64,000 bases of DNA from Aralia elata. Lineage: Eukaryota > Streptophyta > Magnoliopsida > Apiales > Araliaceae. This document shows, piece by piece, positions 47,401-58,042 of this stretch; positions within the stretch are counted from its first letter, which is position 1; every line of letters starts with the position of its first letter. The stretch is taken from NCBI GenBank assembly GCA_034770075.1, contig CM068386.1, forward strand, positions 80,949,007 to 81,013,006. Direction: 5' to 3'. The notes beneath the pieces were generated by a model that worked only from the letters and a program-made list of their open reading frames with translations, was not told the origin of the DNA and did not search any database. Both the position numbers and the translations under genes were made by a program.

Positions 47401-48203
47401 GGCAGGTTAGTTTTGTCGTAGTAGTAATCGATTATATGACTAAATGGGTAGAAGCCAAACCTCTTCGAAGGATCACGGAACAGGAGTGCTTAAAATTTTT
47501 CAATGAGTTTGTGGTCTATCACTTCGGGATTCCAATGGTGCTCATTTCGAACAACGAAAGGCAGTTTGTAGGTTCAAAGTTTGAGGAATTTCTCATATAT
47601 TTGGGGATTCAACATCGAAAGACTTTTATTGCTCATCCTCAGTCAAACGGGCAAGTAGAAGTTACCAACAGAACCCTGCTCAATGGAATAAAAAGGAGAT
47701 TGGATCAAGCCAAAGGGAGATAGCCTAAAGAACTGCTTAGTGTGTTGTGGGCCTATCGGACAACGACTAGAACAACAACGGGTGATTCGCCATTTCGACT
47801 TGCCTATGAGACCGATGCCCTTGTCCCAGTTGAAATCGGGTCTCCATCGCTTCGGGTCAGTCAGTACCAGGAGCTATATAATGACGAAGGACTTTGCCTC
47901 AACTTAGATTTGTTAGATGAAGTTCGGGAATCAGCATTGATAAGGTTAGCGGCCTATCAGAGGAGAACTGCCAGACATTATAACAAAGGGGTGAAACTTA
48001 GAAGATTTAAAGTTGGCGACTTAGTGCTTCTGGAAGCGGCAGCATCCACCCCCCAGAATTCAGGCAAACTTATGCTAAATTGGGAAGGACCTTATGAAGT
48101 CATTGAGGTACCCAAGCTAGGAACTTACCGTCTTCGGGATATGAATGGTTCAGATATTAAGAATACATGACATGCTGGGAGACTTAGGAGATATTATCAG
48201 TAA
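44430..48203 (+). pseudogene. Pol of the Tat element: protease, RT, two RNases H, integrase (pseudogene)
   Basis: Protease has MIDNGSSVDILY near 44483-44518 and AILGRPTLAAL near 44725. RT spans about 45160-45720 (YPEWLANVVLVRKQNGK, then a TAG at 45315-45317 where Trp is expected, RVCIDYTDLN, SFMDAFSGYHQI). Its catalytic YMDD-type motif reads YMDN (about 45619-45632). A gypsy RNase H (about 46030-46440) is followed by a second one starting YVDGSSTSDVSGAGVV (about 46503-46870), the extra RNase H of the Tat lineage. Integrase (about 47060-47720) has GTDILGPLPKAKG, but the second catalytic Asp reads Asn in ISNNERQF; the Glu in SNGQVEVTNRT is kept. The tail runs to YYQ-stop at about 48203. Several stops and frameshifts occur. 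Confidence 0.85.
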
Positions 48204-48370
48204 GTCATGTTATTTCTTATTTCCAGTAATGTAAACTTAAATGTTTATCAACGTGAAATAACATAATTGTGTACTACTGAAAACTTTGTACTATTTCCTT
48301 GATATTCATTGTTGTTATAAATTGTACTTCTTACATTCGTAGTTAAAAGAGTATAAAAAAAATAAAGACT

Positions 48371-50685
48371 CTAAGAGGTCTGTGATGGAGGTTGATCTTC
48401 GGCTTCTTCTTCATCATCCGAAGAATCGAGAATGGTTGTATCTAAACCAGTAACTATCATCTTTTCCTTGATCTTTTCCTTGTGCGCTTTGATAGCCCTC
48501 GGTAAATTGGAGGATGACCTTGCCTGCCAGCTCTGGAGACTCGTTATACTCTTTGATCACTTGGAGCCTGACTTCTTCGGTCATCGGTGGTCCTTGGCCC
48601 TTCAGCTCCAAATGTTCTTTCTCCAAGGTGTTATGGATCTGGATCAGATCTCTCAATTTGAAGTGCAGCTCCTCAGTTTACTCCTTGAGGAGGGATATCG
48701 CCTTCTTTTAATCGGCGTCATTCTCCTTCAACAATACCCGCTCCTCCATGACACATCCGTTCTGCTTCTCGAACTCAGTGATTTCAGACTGGAGAATACT
48801 TATTTGATTCTGAAGCTGATAGTTTTCTCGGCTGGCTCGGTGAGTTTATTTTGAGTGCTGACATGAAGATCTTTCTCCTTCTCCAATTCTGCCTCAAGAA
48901 CTTGTATATCGCCTTTCAGAAATGCATTCTTCGTAGCGATATCCTTATTCTTCTGGGTCCGATGGCAGAAAGATGGAAGAGATCGGGCAAGGACTGAATT
49001 GGCCTACGAAGAAGAAATTTTAGTTCGGATTAAAATCCAAAATAACAAATGGAGTGAAATAATAATTTGAAGTCGAGGTTTACCTAGGATTGAAGTCTGG
49101 TATAGTCTTCGAGGAATTGTTCCGGGGTATGATCTTTGAAGCGATCGTTGTTGGCATGCAAGATGAAATGATCGATAAGGTCATAGGGGAACGGGTCGGA
49201 TAGACTCTGAGGCCATAAGGTTCGGGGTTTGGGAATGTTACTGGATGAAAGGTTTGAGGGTTGAGGTTCGACTTGTTGGGGTTTGACTTGTTGAGTGGGG
49301 GTAGGTAGAAGGGGAGGTGCCGAAGAGGATGAAGCTTCTTTGCGAGGCCTTTTTGCAAGTGGCTCCAACAGTTCGTCTTCGGTTTCCTCCTCGATGATGA
49401 TTTCTAGTGGAAACGGATCAGGAGGGGGAGTAGGTGTCGTCAGAGGTTTGGTTGAAGTCTTCTTGCGAAGTTGTTTCTTATTCATTAGAGCTATCTTTTC
49501 TAACCTGCTCATCTCCAAGGTATTCTTCTTAGATGCTTGTGACATGGGGATGGCTGAGATTGGGCAGGCGGCGATCGGCACTTGGGATGAAGGTCCGGCT
49601 TCTGAAACACCTTCGGGGTCGACGGAGTTTTGCTCGGTGGGCAGGAGAGTCGCTCGGTCGATGTCAATGGGAGCATTGGGTTTGATAAGTGACACTGAAA
49701 AATGAAGAGTTCAAGTTAGTACATTTTGAAAGGGATTTTTAAACACGGTGAAAATATATATAAAAAGAGTTCGGAACTGATGCCCATGGTTGTATAACCA
49801 CGTTTGGTTGCCAAGGAGTTCGAAGTCCTATTCTTCCTCTAGCATCATCCCGTCAAAACTTTTGAACTCTTCAAATCGTTCAACCGAGAATCCTTCGATA
49901 TTGTTGGTATTCTTTGAGAAGCCGATCCAATTCGAGATCGCAGCGATGTCGGGACCTCGGATGTAAAATTAGTGTGAGTGCCACCCCTTATTACGGGTAG
50001 GAGTCTTCATCAGGGACCGCTTCTGGGCTCCTTTGATCGGTAGTTTACTGATCTGACGGAACCCAGATTCTCTCGATCGGATCACAGTAAACATAGCGAA
50101 GAAGAAGTCCAAGGTCGGTTTGACTTTGCAATCATGGCAGAACGCTATGAAACAGACCAGATGAATGAAGGAGTTGGGGACGAGTTGGGCGAGTCCGACC
50201 CCGACAACACTGAGAAAAGTTAAGATGAAAGGATAGAGGGGGAAACGAAGACCGTACTTCAGAGCATGTGACGAGACGACGGTCTAGCCATCGGGGCGGC
50301 GATACATCCTTTCGTTCAGGTCCAATGTCCGAAGCCCATAAGTAATGGGGATTTGGTATAGTTCGCGTATGCCGGCTAGTTCTTGTGTTTTGATGGAAAA
50401 CCTGGTGTTGATATGCGTATATGATTTCTCAGCCGAGTACTCCTCCATCATTTTCATGTTTTCCAGTTCGGCTTCAGTTTTTGGCGATGGAGTAGAGAAA
50501 GAATTGTCGGGGAAATCAGAGCTTGAAATGGGGCCTTGGGAGGTGGACCTAGTGCCGGCGGCGGTGGCGACTATTGTGGCTTCTGTTGTCACGGCTATAT
50601 TGGGAGCAGGAAGCACGGTGGTGGTAGTGACAGAGGCGGTGGTTTTGGAGGGATTGGAAGAACTAGAGGTGTCTGTTGTTGCCAT
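48371..50685 (-). pseudogene. Antisense gene of the Tat element, apparently spliced (decayed)
   Basis: The minus-strand ATG at 50685 opens MATTDTSSSSNPSKTT, a Ser/Thr/Ala-rich start. It continues through a stop at 50284 (TAG where Trp is likely) into a conserved-looking stretch (SSHALKYGLRFPLYPFIL and HLVCFIAFCHDCKVKPTLDF) to about 49790. A TTTCAG acceptor near 49698 leads into 49695-49084, a Pro/Glu/Lys-rich segment with a basic RPRKEASSSS and EQFLEDYTRLQS. Its end is a CCTAG|GTAAAC donor. After a TTCGTAG acceptor near 49018 follows a predicted coiled coil (about 48980-48450; for example VLEAELEKEKDLHVSTQNKL). The C-terminus is acidic (DSSDDEEEAEDQ), with a stop at 48373-48371. Stops in two exons show decay. 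Antisense ORFs here are known in Tat elements (Grande, Retand); their function is unknown. Confidence 0.6.
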
Positions 50686-51061
50686 TGATTGTCTGAGAGT
50701 AAGGTTAACCGAAGAAGATTTGCCGGAGTTGTGGTGAGGTTGCAGTAAAAGGTTGGGAACACAGAGAAAAGCTTCAAGGGTTTGAGAAATCAGATCTGAA
50801 AAGTGGCGGTCGATTTTTAGAGGCAAAATAATTTTATTGAAGGTAACCCTTTAAAATCGACACGATTCCCATAGACGGCGCCATTTTATTGATTATGGTG
50901 GGCCCTTTGGGGCACGTGGGGCAATGATAGCGGGTTTGCTTCCAAGATGGATTTGGATGGGCCCCCTTTTTGGGGTGGTTACACACACAAGGAGCCGTTT
51001 GGATCCCAAACTAACGGATCAATTTTATTTTTGTACTCTTTATTATATACCCCTTTTTATA

Positions 51062-51079
51062 ATAAAAGAGTAGGGGCAA
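51062..51079 (+). promoter_or_regulatory. Polypurine tract of the Tat element
   Basis: Purine-rich ATAAAAGAGTAGGGGCAA directly before the 3' LTR start TGTTAGGAC. Confidence 0.65.
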
Positions 51080-51514
51080 TGTTAGGACATGAGTTCGGGA
51101 GGCCCGACCCTACGTGGAGGATTTTACCCTACGTGGAGGTGTTTGATGGTGGGGGTCTAACCAGTTAAGGAATATAATTTCCTAACTAGGTTGACTTGTA
51201 AATCAACCAAATTGGTTTGCATGATTTGATTGATTGTGATAGAATATTATGCTGTCAAGTGGGGTCCAGGCGTAATAAGTGGGTGATGAGGTATAAATAC
51301 AAGGCTTCCCTCTCATTTCAAAGGTAATGAAAAATCTAACACTAAAGCTATAAGCCTCTATTGTTATACACCTTGAGACAACTTGTACTAATTCTCACGC
51401 CTGAGCTATCTCTCGGCGGCAAAACCTCCCGGAACTCTAAGTGTGGTCTCGTTTCTATGCAGGATTAGCGCGTTCTTGATGATTGAAGTGCGTGGAAGAA
51501 TCTTGGCGTTAACA
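51080..51514 (+). repeat. 3' LTR of the Tat element
   Basis: 435 bp, TGTTAGGACATG to TTGGCGTTAACA, colinear with the 5' LTR. Scattered substitutions indicate an older insertion than the copia element at 54471. The TATA box is at 51292-51299. Confidence 0.92.
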
Positions 51515-51630
51515 TATATGTATAGCTTGAATATTTCAGACTCAATATCAAACAATTTCTACAGTACCAAAAATCCCCAATCATAAAAATTAAAATCCTA
51601 ATTTTCTAGCTTCCAGCTCGATCTTATTCA

Positions 51631-53745
51631 ATGGAACACCTTGATGCTTCTGGTATATACGTATATATTAATTGATTTATATATGTATAACTGCAATATT
51701 TTATTGTGTATGCATATATTATGAGTTATTTCCATTTTTGACTATTTTGTTTGTTTGTTTGTTTTAGGTAACAACGAGATCATAACCTTGATTGAAGATC
51801 CATCTGGACCATCTTAAGTGCAAAATACTCAGACTAAAAATTAGCCTCAAGTTGTTGATGGTCAAGTGTTTAAATCTTATGGATCTAGTGATTCTCAACT
51901 TAAAAATGCTATTGAGACTGATGTTGAGCATGGAAACAGAAAAGAAATGAAATACCTCAATAATATGTGATGAGTTTATTGTTATGACATTGAGAGATGA
52001 AACCAAGAATGTTGAGTGCAAACATTGTCATTCAAGGCTTGCTATTCAGAACACTGGGTTTACCAGTCATTTGAATAGGCACATGAACACTTGCTCTATT
52101 CGGCTGGCTTCAATTTCTGGCTCTAGAAACCCAAGCAGCATGTATTATCTTATTTACTTTAGAAATGCAGGGTAAAACTGGTAACTTGAATTTCTTCAAT
52201 TATGATAAAGAAAAAGTAAGGAAGCTTTTTGCTAAGATGATATGTGTGCATGAATACCTTTTTCGTATAGTTGAGCATGATTTTTTCATACTTTTTTGAA
52301 AACTTTGAATCTTGGATTTAATCCCATTTCTAGGGTGACAGTAAGGAATGACTGCATGAAACTTTATCGTTTAGGAAAGAAAAAAAAATTAAGGCTTTGT
52401 TTGATGATATTAGTAGAATAAGTTTAGCATCTGATTTGTGGACTTATAATCAAACCATTGGTTATATGTGCTTCACTGCTCATTTTTTAGATTCAGATTG
52501 TAACTTGTATAAAAGGGTTATCAATTTTTGTAGCATATATGGCACCTCCACACACTGGTCTTATGATCTCCGATTCTATATATTTTGCGTTATTTAACTG
52601 AGTGGAGAATTGAAAATAAAATATCAATTGTGACTCTTGATAATGCATCTGCAAATGATTCTCTTGTAAGGCATCTTAGGGATAATTTTACATTGAAAAG
52701 TGGCCTTCATTTTGGTGGTAAAATATTTCATGTTAGACATGTCATTCTTAACTTGATGGTGCAAGTTGGTTTGGGGATTATCCAAAATGATATTCAAAAT
52801 ATTCGTGAGACTGTTAAGTACTTGAAAATGTCTCCATCTCGTCTCCATAAATTCGGTGAGATTATAAAAAAATTGTAATTACCATCTTCAAAAGGATTAA
52901 TCTTAGATGTTCCCACTAGGTGGAACTCCATATATGCCATGTTAGAGTCTGCTTTGTAATTCAATGATGTGTTCCCATTGTACAAAGAGAGAGACTTTCA
53001 TTATAACTATTTGCCTAGTAGGGAAGATTGGGACAGGGCTGAGAGGGTTATTAAATTTTTAGAAGTGTTTAATAAAGCAATAAATGTGTTTTCTGGTTAT
53101 GAATATCCTACTCCTAATTTGTATTTTACCTGAGATTTGGAAAATCAAGGAGCTATTGAATGAAACTGTTGTTGATTATTGTGAATATATGAAAGAAATG
53201 GCTTACAAGATGAAAGAGAGGTTTGATAAATATTGTGGACAATGCAACTTACTGATGGCTATTGCATCTATCTTGGATTTAAGATATAAGATGCAATTAG
53301 TTATATTTTGTTTCCCCAAGATGTATGTAGTGAGTTTGAAGCAAAGAGGAACTTAACACTTGTTCAAAATGTTTTGCAAGAACTGTTTGATAAATATGTG
53401 GCGCTTTACATTGCATAACAAGTCGTTAATAGTCAATTTGAATCTTCAGGTGCCAGAAATATTGCTAAACTAGTTGTATCTATTAGTGGATCTAAGAGTA
53501 AGACCAAGAATAGAGCTGAGTTTGACAGTTAGGCTCAAAACATGGACATTATATCCCCATGTTTGAAGTCTGATTTGAAAATTTACTTAGAAGAAGGGAG
53601 ATTGGTTTATAATACTGATGATAACTTTGATGCCTTAAAATGGTGGAAGGCAAATACTTTAAAATTTAAGGTTTTGTTTGGAACTTTGGATACTTTGTAT
53701 GGAACTTTGGATTGCCTTTTGGTTGTTGTGGATATTAGTTTATGA
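51631..53745 (+). pseudogene. hAT transposase (RICESLEEPER/DAYSLEEPER-like), decayed
   Basis: Exon 1 is 51631-51652 (MEHLDASG). A GT at 51653 and a TTTTAG acceptor at 51762-51767 define an intron, and the frame resumes as NNEIITLIEDPSGPS before a stop at about 51816. A BED-type zinc finger follows (CKHCHSRLAIQNTGFTSHLN, HMNTC; about 52014-52097). Then come hAT catalytic-domain blocks in shifting frames: ISLASDLWTYNQTIGYMCFT (about 52418), ISIVTLDNASAND (about 52622), VPTRWNSIYAMLESAL (about 52908) and REDWDRAERVIKFLEVFN (about 53023). The C-terminal dimerisation block is broken and only partly visible (SDLKIYLEEGRLVY, NFDALKWWKAN; about 53572-53658). Many stops and frameshifts. The retained intron argues against a processed copy. 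Confidence 0.82.
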
Positions 53746-53825
53746 AATGGTGCCAGTTTGCCAAACTAGTTTGATTATACTGGTTTTTGAGTGTATGGTT
53801 GTATGGTTGAAGGATGGTCTTGAAG

Positions 53826-54465
53826 GAAAAAAAAGAAAAAGATAAATGCTTATCTTTTTCATATTGATATTCATTTTTTTTACATATAAATTTACTAGTT
53901 GGCTAACCCTTTTTTATTATCATTTGCAGCATTGAAGCTTAGAGTTTGGACTAATTTGGTGTAAATTCTGAAAAAGATAAGTTTTTATCTTTTTTATTGT
54001 CATTTTTTTCCTTTTTTACAAGCGAACTTTCAAGTTGTCTAACCAATCTTCCATATTTTTGTAGCATTGAAGCTTGGAGTTTGGATATTTGATTTGCGGA
54101 ATTGCAGTCATGAGTTGATTCTGTATTTCTGTTGAACTATTGAATGATCAAGGTCCAAGGAAACTATTAAACTAGCTTGGTTTAAATTCTGAAAAAAAGA
54201 TAAGTTTTTATCTTTGTTATTGTCATCTCTTTTCCTTTTTACAAGTAAACTTTCAAGTTATCTAACCAATATTCTATATTTTTGCAGAATTGAAGCTTAG
54301 AGTTTGTATATTTGATTTGCAGAATTGCAGTGACCAGTCAGAATTGTAGTCCAAGGAAACTATCAAATTAGCTTGGTGTCAATTGTAAAAAAACGATAAG
54401 TGTTTATCTTTTTTATTTTGTTATTTCTTTTCTTTCTACAAGTAAATTATCAAGTTGTCTAAGTC
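53826..54465 (+). repeat. Degenerate tandem repeats downstream of the hAT transposase
   Basis: About four units, spaced 130-225 bp, share tttttgcagcattgaagctta, an AAGATAAG...TTATCTTT inverted repeat (53841, 53976, 54199, 54394) and acaagtaaactttcaagttgtctaacc. The copia element at 54471 interrupts the array; its continuation is 63857-64000. Confidence 0.7.
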
Positions 54466-54470
54466 TCTAA

Positions 54471-56333
54471 TGAAAGTAATATGCCCTCAAGCCAATTATA
54501 TTTGATGTAATAAACATTTACTTTGTAATCTTATTCAAATATTAATAATAGAATAAAAGGCATATTTTATCCATGTTAATTGGTTGAATTAATAAATGTG
54601 ATGAACCCATAGTTTTCGAGCAATGCTTTTAGAATCATGATGAGATCATGCTAGTGAGATCTAAATTCAAGAAAGCTCAAAACTAAAATGTTCCTAATCG
54701 TTGGATCACTAATATTGGGATTACTAATCCGGATAGATTAGTACATACTATGTTTGATCTTTAGAAGATAATGATTGATCTCATAATCATTTATGTGAAG
54801 ACACTAAAGCAAGTATGTAGGTGCTTATTAGAGAATAAGTTCACTGAACGTGACTCGTTTAAAGAACCCTAATGGAGTTTTATTCACCTGTCAATAGGGA
54901 AGTTCTTAAGTGATAGTTGTACAAGTGATCCTTGGACTTGAGATCATCATAGTACCTTGTGTATGTTAAGTTATACTTTGTCATATTCCTTAATACCTTA
55001 GGGTATGTCATAGGGTATGTACGGGTATAATAAAGTATACACGGAGGTAGGTGAATGATCGACAAAGGATCTACCACTTCTGATAAAGGGAGAGAATGTC
55101 CTATGCGATTTGATAAATGACAGCTCAAAAAAATCCCTGGCCAGGGTTAAATGAAAATTAGAAAGGAGTTTCTAATTTACATTAATCGGAGTTGTGCATT
55201 TTTAAATCGAAATGCATATGATTAAATAAAATAAGACTTGTCAGTAATTCCATGTCTTATATTTAATCGGGACATTGTATGGTAGAAGGATTGAATTGTA
55301 CGGTAACTACTGCTGAATAGGTTCTATGTGATTAAACGTTGATTTCATATTATACGGATAGTCATGATACATTATCGTAAGGTGTCCCTCATGATGTAGA
55401 ATAAATATTATTTATTTATATATGAATTAAAGGAGTTTAATTCATTATAAATAATATTAGAATAGTTCTAATTTATTTATTCTACGACCCGGCATAATAT
55501 TGAACCTAAAGGGTCACACCGCAAAAGAATAATTTTGTATTGGAAACAATTGGCTAAATAATAATAAATTAAGTATTTAATTTATTATTTGAATAAATTG
55601 AAATGCTTAATATTTATAATGATATATTTGGAGAAATATTGAATTATAAATTAATGAGAGAAATCTTATGATTATTATTACTATTTAATTCTTAATTAGA
55701 TTGAGAATTAAATTAAATGAAAATGCAAATTAAATAAAATGGTAGTATACTTGATTAATGTTGATTAAGCAAGTAACACATGTTAATTGCTTAAATGAAT
55801 AACATGTGGGTTAGGAGAAAATGTATACTTACATTTTGTGTAAGTATTATTTTTGTAAGTATCCTAATAAGATTAGGGTTTCCTAATTAACCTAGCATAT
55901 TCATTAGCCTCCATCTTAAGAGTTAAGAGAGAAATAGTGTTCTTATTATTTTTAAGAGTTAGGAATAAAATTAATGGGATTAGCCATCCAAGATTTCTAG
56001 GAAATCAAAATATTGTTTCTTGTATAATTGTTCTTGGTGGATTACCTCTAGAGTGCTACATACACTTTGTAGCTAGTGTTTAATCCAAGGAACAAAGATT
56101 GGAGGAGCTTGAAGAAATCAACAAAGGATTGTAGATTGGAAGAGCTTGAAGAAATCAAGAGAGGAGTAGATCTTGTAGCGGTTCAAGAGTTGAATCATCA
56201 AAGGTATTATCTCTTGTTAATCTTCATCAATTAATAGTTATGCATAAGGTGATTCATGGATAAGTTGCAAAAATTTTAATTTCCATTTTTTCCGTTGCGT
56301 ATTACAATTAGATTGTGATTTTGCAAACTTACA
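54471..56333 (+). repeat. 5' LTR of the copia element
   Basis: 1863 bp, TGAAAGTAATATGCCC to TTGCAAACTTACA, followed by the PBS. It is related in its end blocks to the solo LTR at 11300-12873. Confidence 0.95.
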
Positions 56334-56334
56334 G

Positions 56335-56348
56335 TGGTATCAAGAGCC
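56335..56348 (+). promoter_or_regulatory. Primer binding site of the copia element (tRNA-iMet type)
   Basis: TGGTATCAAGAGCC lies one base after the LTR end. It resembles TGGTATCAGAGC with an extra A. Confidence 0.8.
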
Positions 56349-56484
56349 ATCCTTATGCGTACTATTAATTGTATCAATCATATATATGTTGATATGTGTT
56401 TAGAACAATTTTTTGGGTATAATTGTTAGTATGAAATTATGTTTTTTGGAAAAACATCAAAATAAAAAAAAAATAAAAAAAGGA

Positions 56485-56568
56485 CACTGTTCACTGCCGG
56501 AACTGTTCACCGCCGGACACTGTTCACCGGCGTCACTGTTCACCGGGCAGCCCGGGCACTGTTCATTT
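56485..56568 (+). repeat. Five short tandem repeats (about 16 bp) in the copia leader
   Basis: Units of the form CACTGTTCACCGCCGG recur at about 56485, 56501, 56517, 56533 and 56556, the last two diverged. Confidence 0.85.
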
Positions 56569-57341
56569 TAAAAAAAAATTTGATTTTCCAATTTTACATT
56601 TTCAATGTTAAAAATAAATATGTTTATTTTGGACTTGAAATTGGTTTAAAATAAAGGAATTTATTTTAATTAATATTGGATTTCAATTTTGAACAAAGAT
56701 TCTAAATTTTATAAAGGAGTTTATATTAATTTGGAATGGATTAAAATAAAGGAGTTTATTTTAATTGGATTTTGGATTTCTACTAGTCAATTGCCCATTA
56801 AATGATATCAATATATATTGAATGGTTTATTATTCATGAGATGAATGGTATTTATATATGTTGATATATATATATAGGGGATGATTAAGAACTATTGACC
56901 AATGTGATTGTATTTAATTTGAATGGATGTTTGAATGAATGGTTTTATTCATAATGGGGTCTACGTACCTCGTCTATCTAAATTTCTAAATGTAATTTCT
57001 ATCTCTCTCCTATGTACTTCCCCTTGACTGTTGATCAAGGTTTCTATTTTGTTAAAATGAATGTAATAGGATTTAATAGAGTTACTAGAGAAATTGGAAC
57101 CGAAGAGCAGGAGCATTGAAGACCCATTTGTAATGAAGCCTGGGTTGAATGTAATAGTTATATTCAAATTTATTCTTGCACCCTAGGTTTGACCTATTGA
57201 TTTACTCGGTGGCTCGAGTGAATCAAATTAGATTAAGTCCATAATCATCCCATATAGAATATAGTATTCTATGAATGCATGCTTATAATATATATATTAA
57301 ATATATTATTATTCATGTTGATGAATGTTTAATATGACGCG

Positions 57342-57345
<4 letters not shown>

Positions 57346-57393
<48 letters not shown>
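57346..57393. repeat. (AT)n microsatellite in the copia leader
   Basis: A run of alternating A and T, about 48 bp. Confidence 0.95.
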
Positions 57394-57394
<1 letters not shown>

Positions 57395-57539
57395 TTGCAT
57401 GCGCGCTAAACAAGATGAGACCATTAATAACAAAACCCTCATTTCAAAATATTAAGTTGAATATGTTTAAAGGTATTTCAAAAATATCAAACGTAGCCTT
57501 CTAGCATGATAAAGCAATAGAGTATTAATTATTTAATAT

Positions 57540-57860
57540 TAGTTTGTTATGCACACACAAGACTCATATTAAAATTTTAAGATGTTGGCTTTATTACATT
57601 AAAAATGTTTTATAAGGAATTGAACAATACTAGTTTTGTTGTGCACACACAAGGACTATATTTTTCTATTCGCTTATATGGAAATGCTAGGTGAAACTTA
57701 ACTTGGATTATTTTAGTTCGGATATGCACACACTTGACTATTATAATCTAAGAGGCAAAATACAAGGAGTTACATAGTTGATGTAATTGACAAGAGTTGT
57801 CTACCCTTTGAATAAATATATGGTTTGTTGTGCACACACAAGGCTGCATATTTATGTCAA
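57540..57860 (+). repeat. Degenerate repeats with GTGCACACACAAG core in the copia leader
   Basis: Cores at about 57548, 57640, 57724 and 57827, spaced 84-104 bp, mostly preceded by TTGTT and followed by gactatattt-like DNA. Confidence 0.75.
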
Positions 57861-58042
57861 TAGGATCCTTACTCACTAAACAGATTTTTGAAAATTTGTC
57901 GAACTATATATGGAGGGTCATATAGTTTGTACAAAATAGTGAGAGACACCCTTTTAATAAAGTCCTATATTAAATTGGTGATTAATAAAATGAATATATG
58001 CTAATATTGTTTAAATAAAAATTCATTTACAGATTTTTACAA

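Larger units (their letters stand above)
41829..51514 (+). mobile_element. Full-length Tat-lineage Ty3/gypsy retrotransposon, TSD TATAT
   Basis: Order: 5' LTR, PBS, gag, protease, RT, RNase H, second (archaeal-type) RNase H, integrase, antisense gene, PPT, 3' LTR. The duplication tatat lies at 41824-41828 and 51515-51519, in an (AT)n run. The dual RNase H and the antisense ORF before the 3' LTR mark the Tat lineage (compare Grande and Retand). All sense ORFs are broken by stops and frameshifts, and RT and integrase active sites are altered, so it cannot move on its own. It lies 117 bp upstream of the hAT transposase start codon. Confidence 0.9.

Noticed and set aside
57346..57393. (AT)n run considered as a regulatory element
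   Set aside because: A plain microsatellite, of which several others occur in the window (8549, 11669, 41798).
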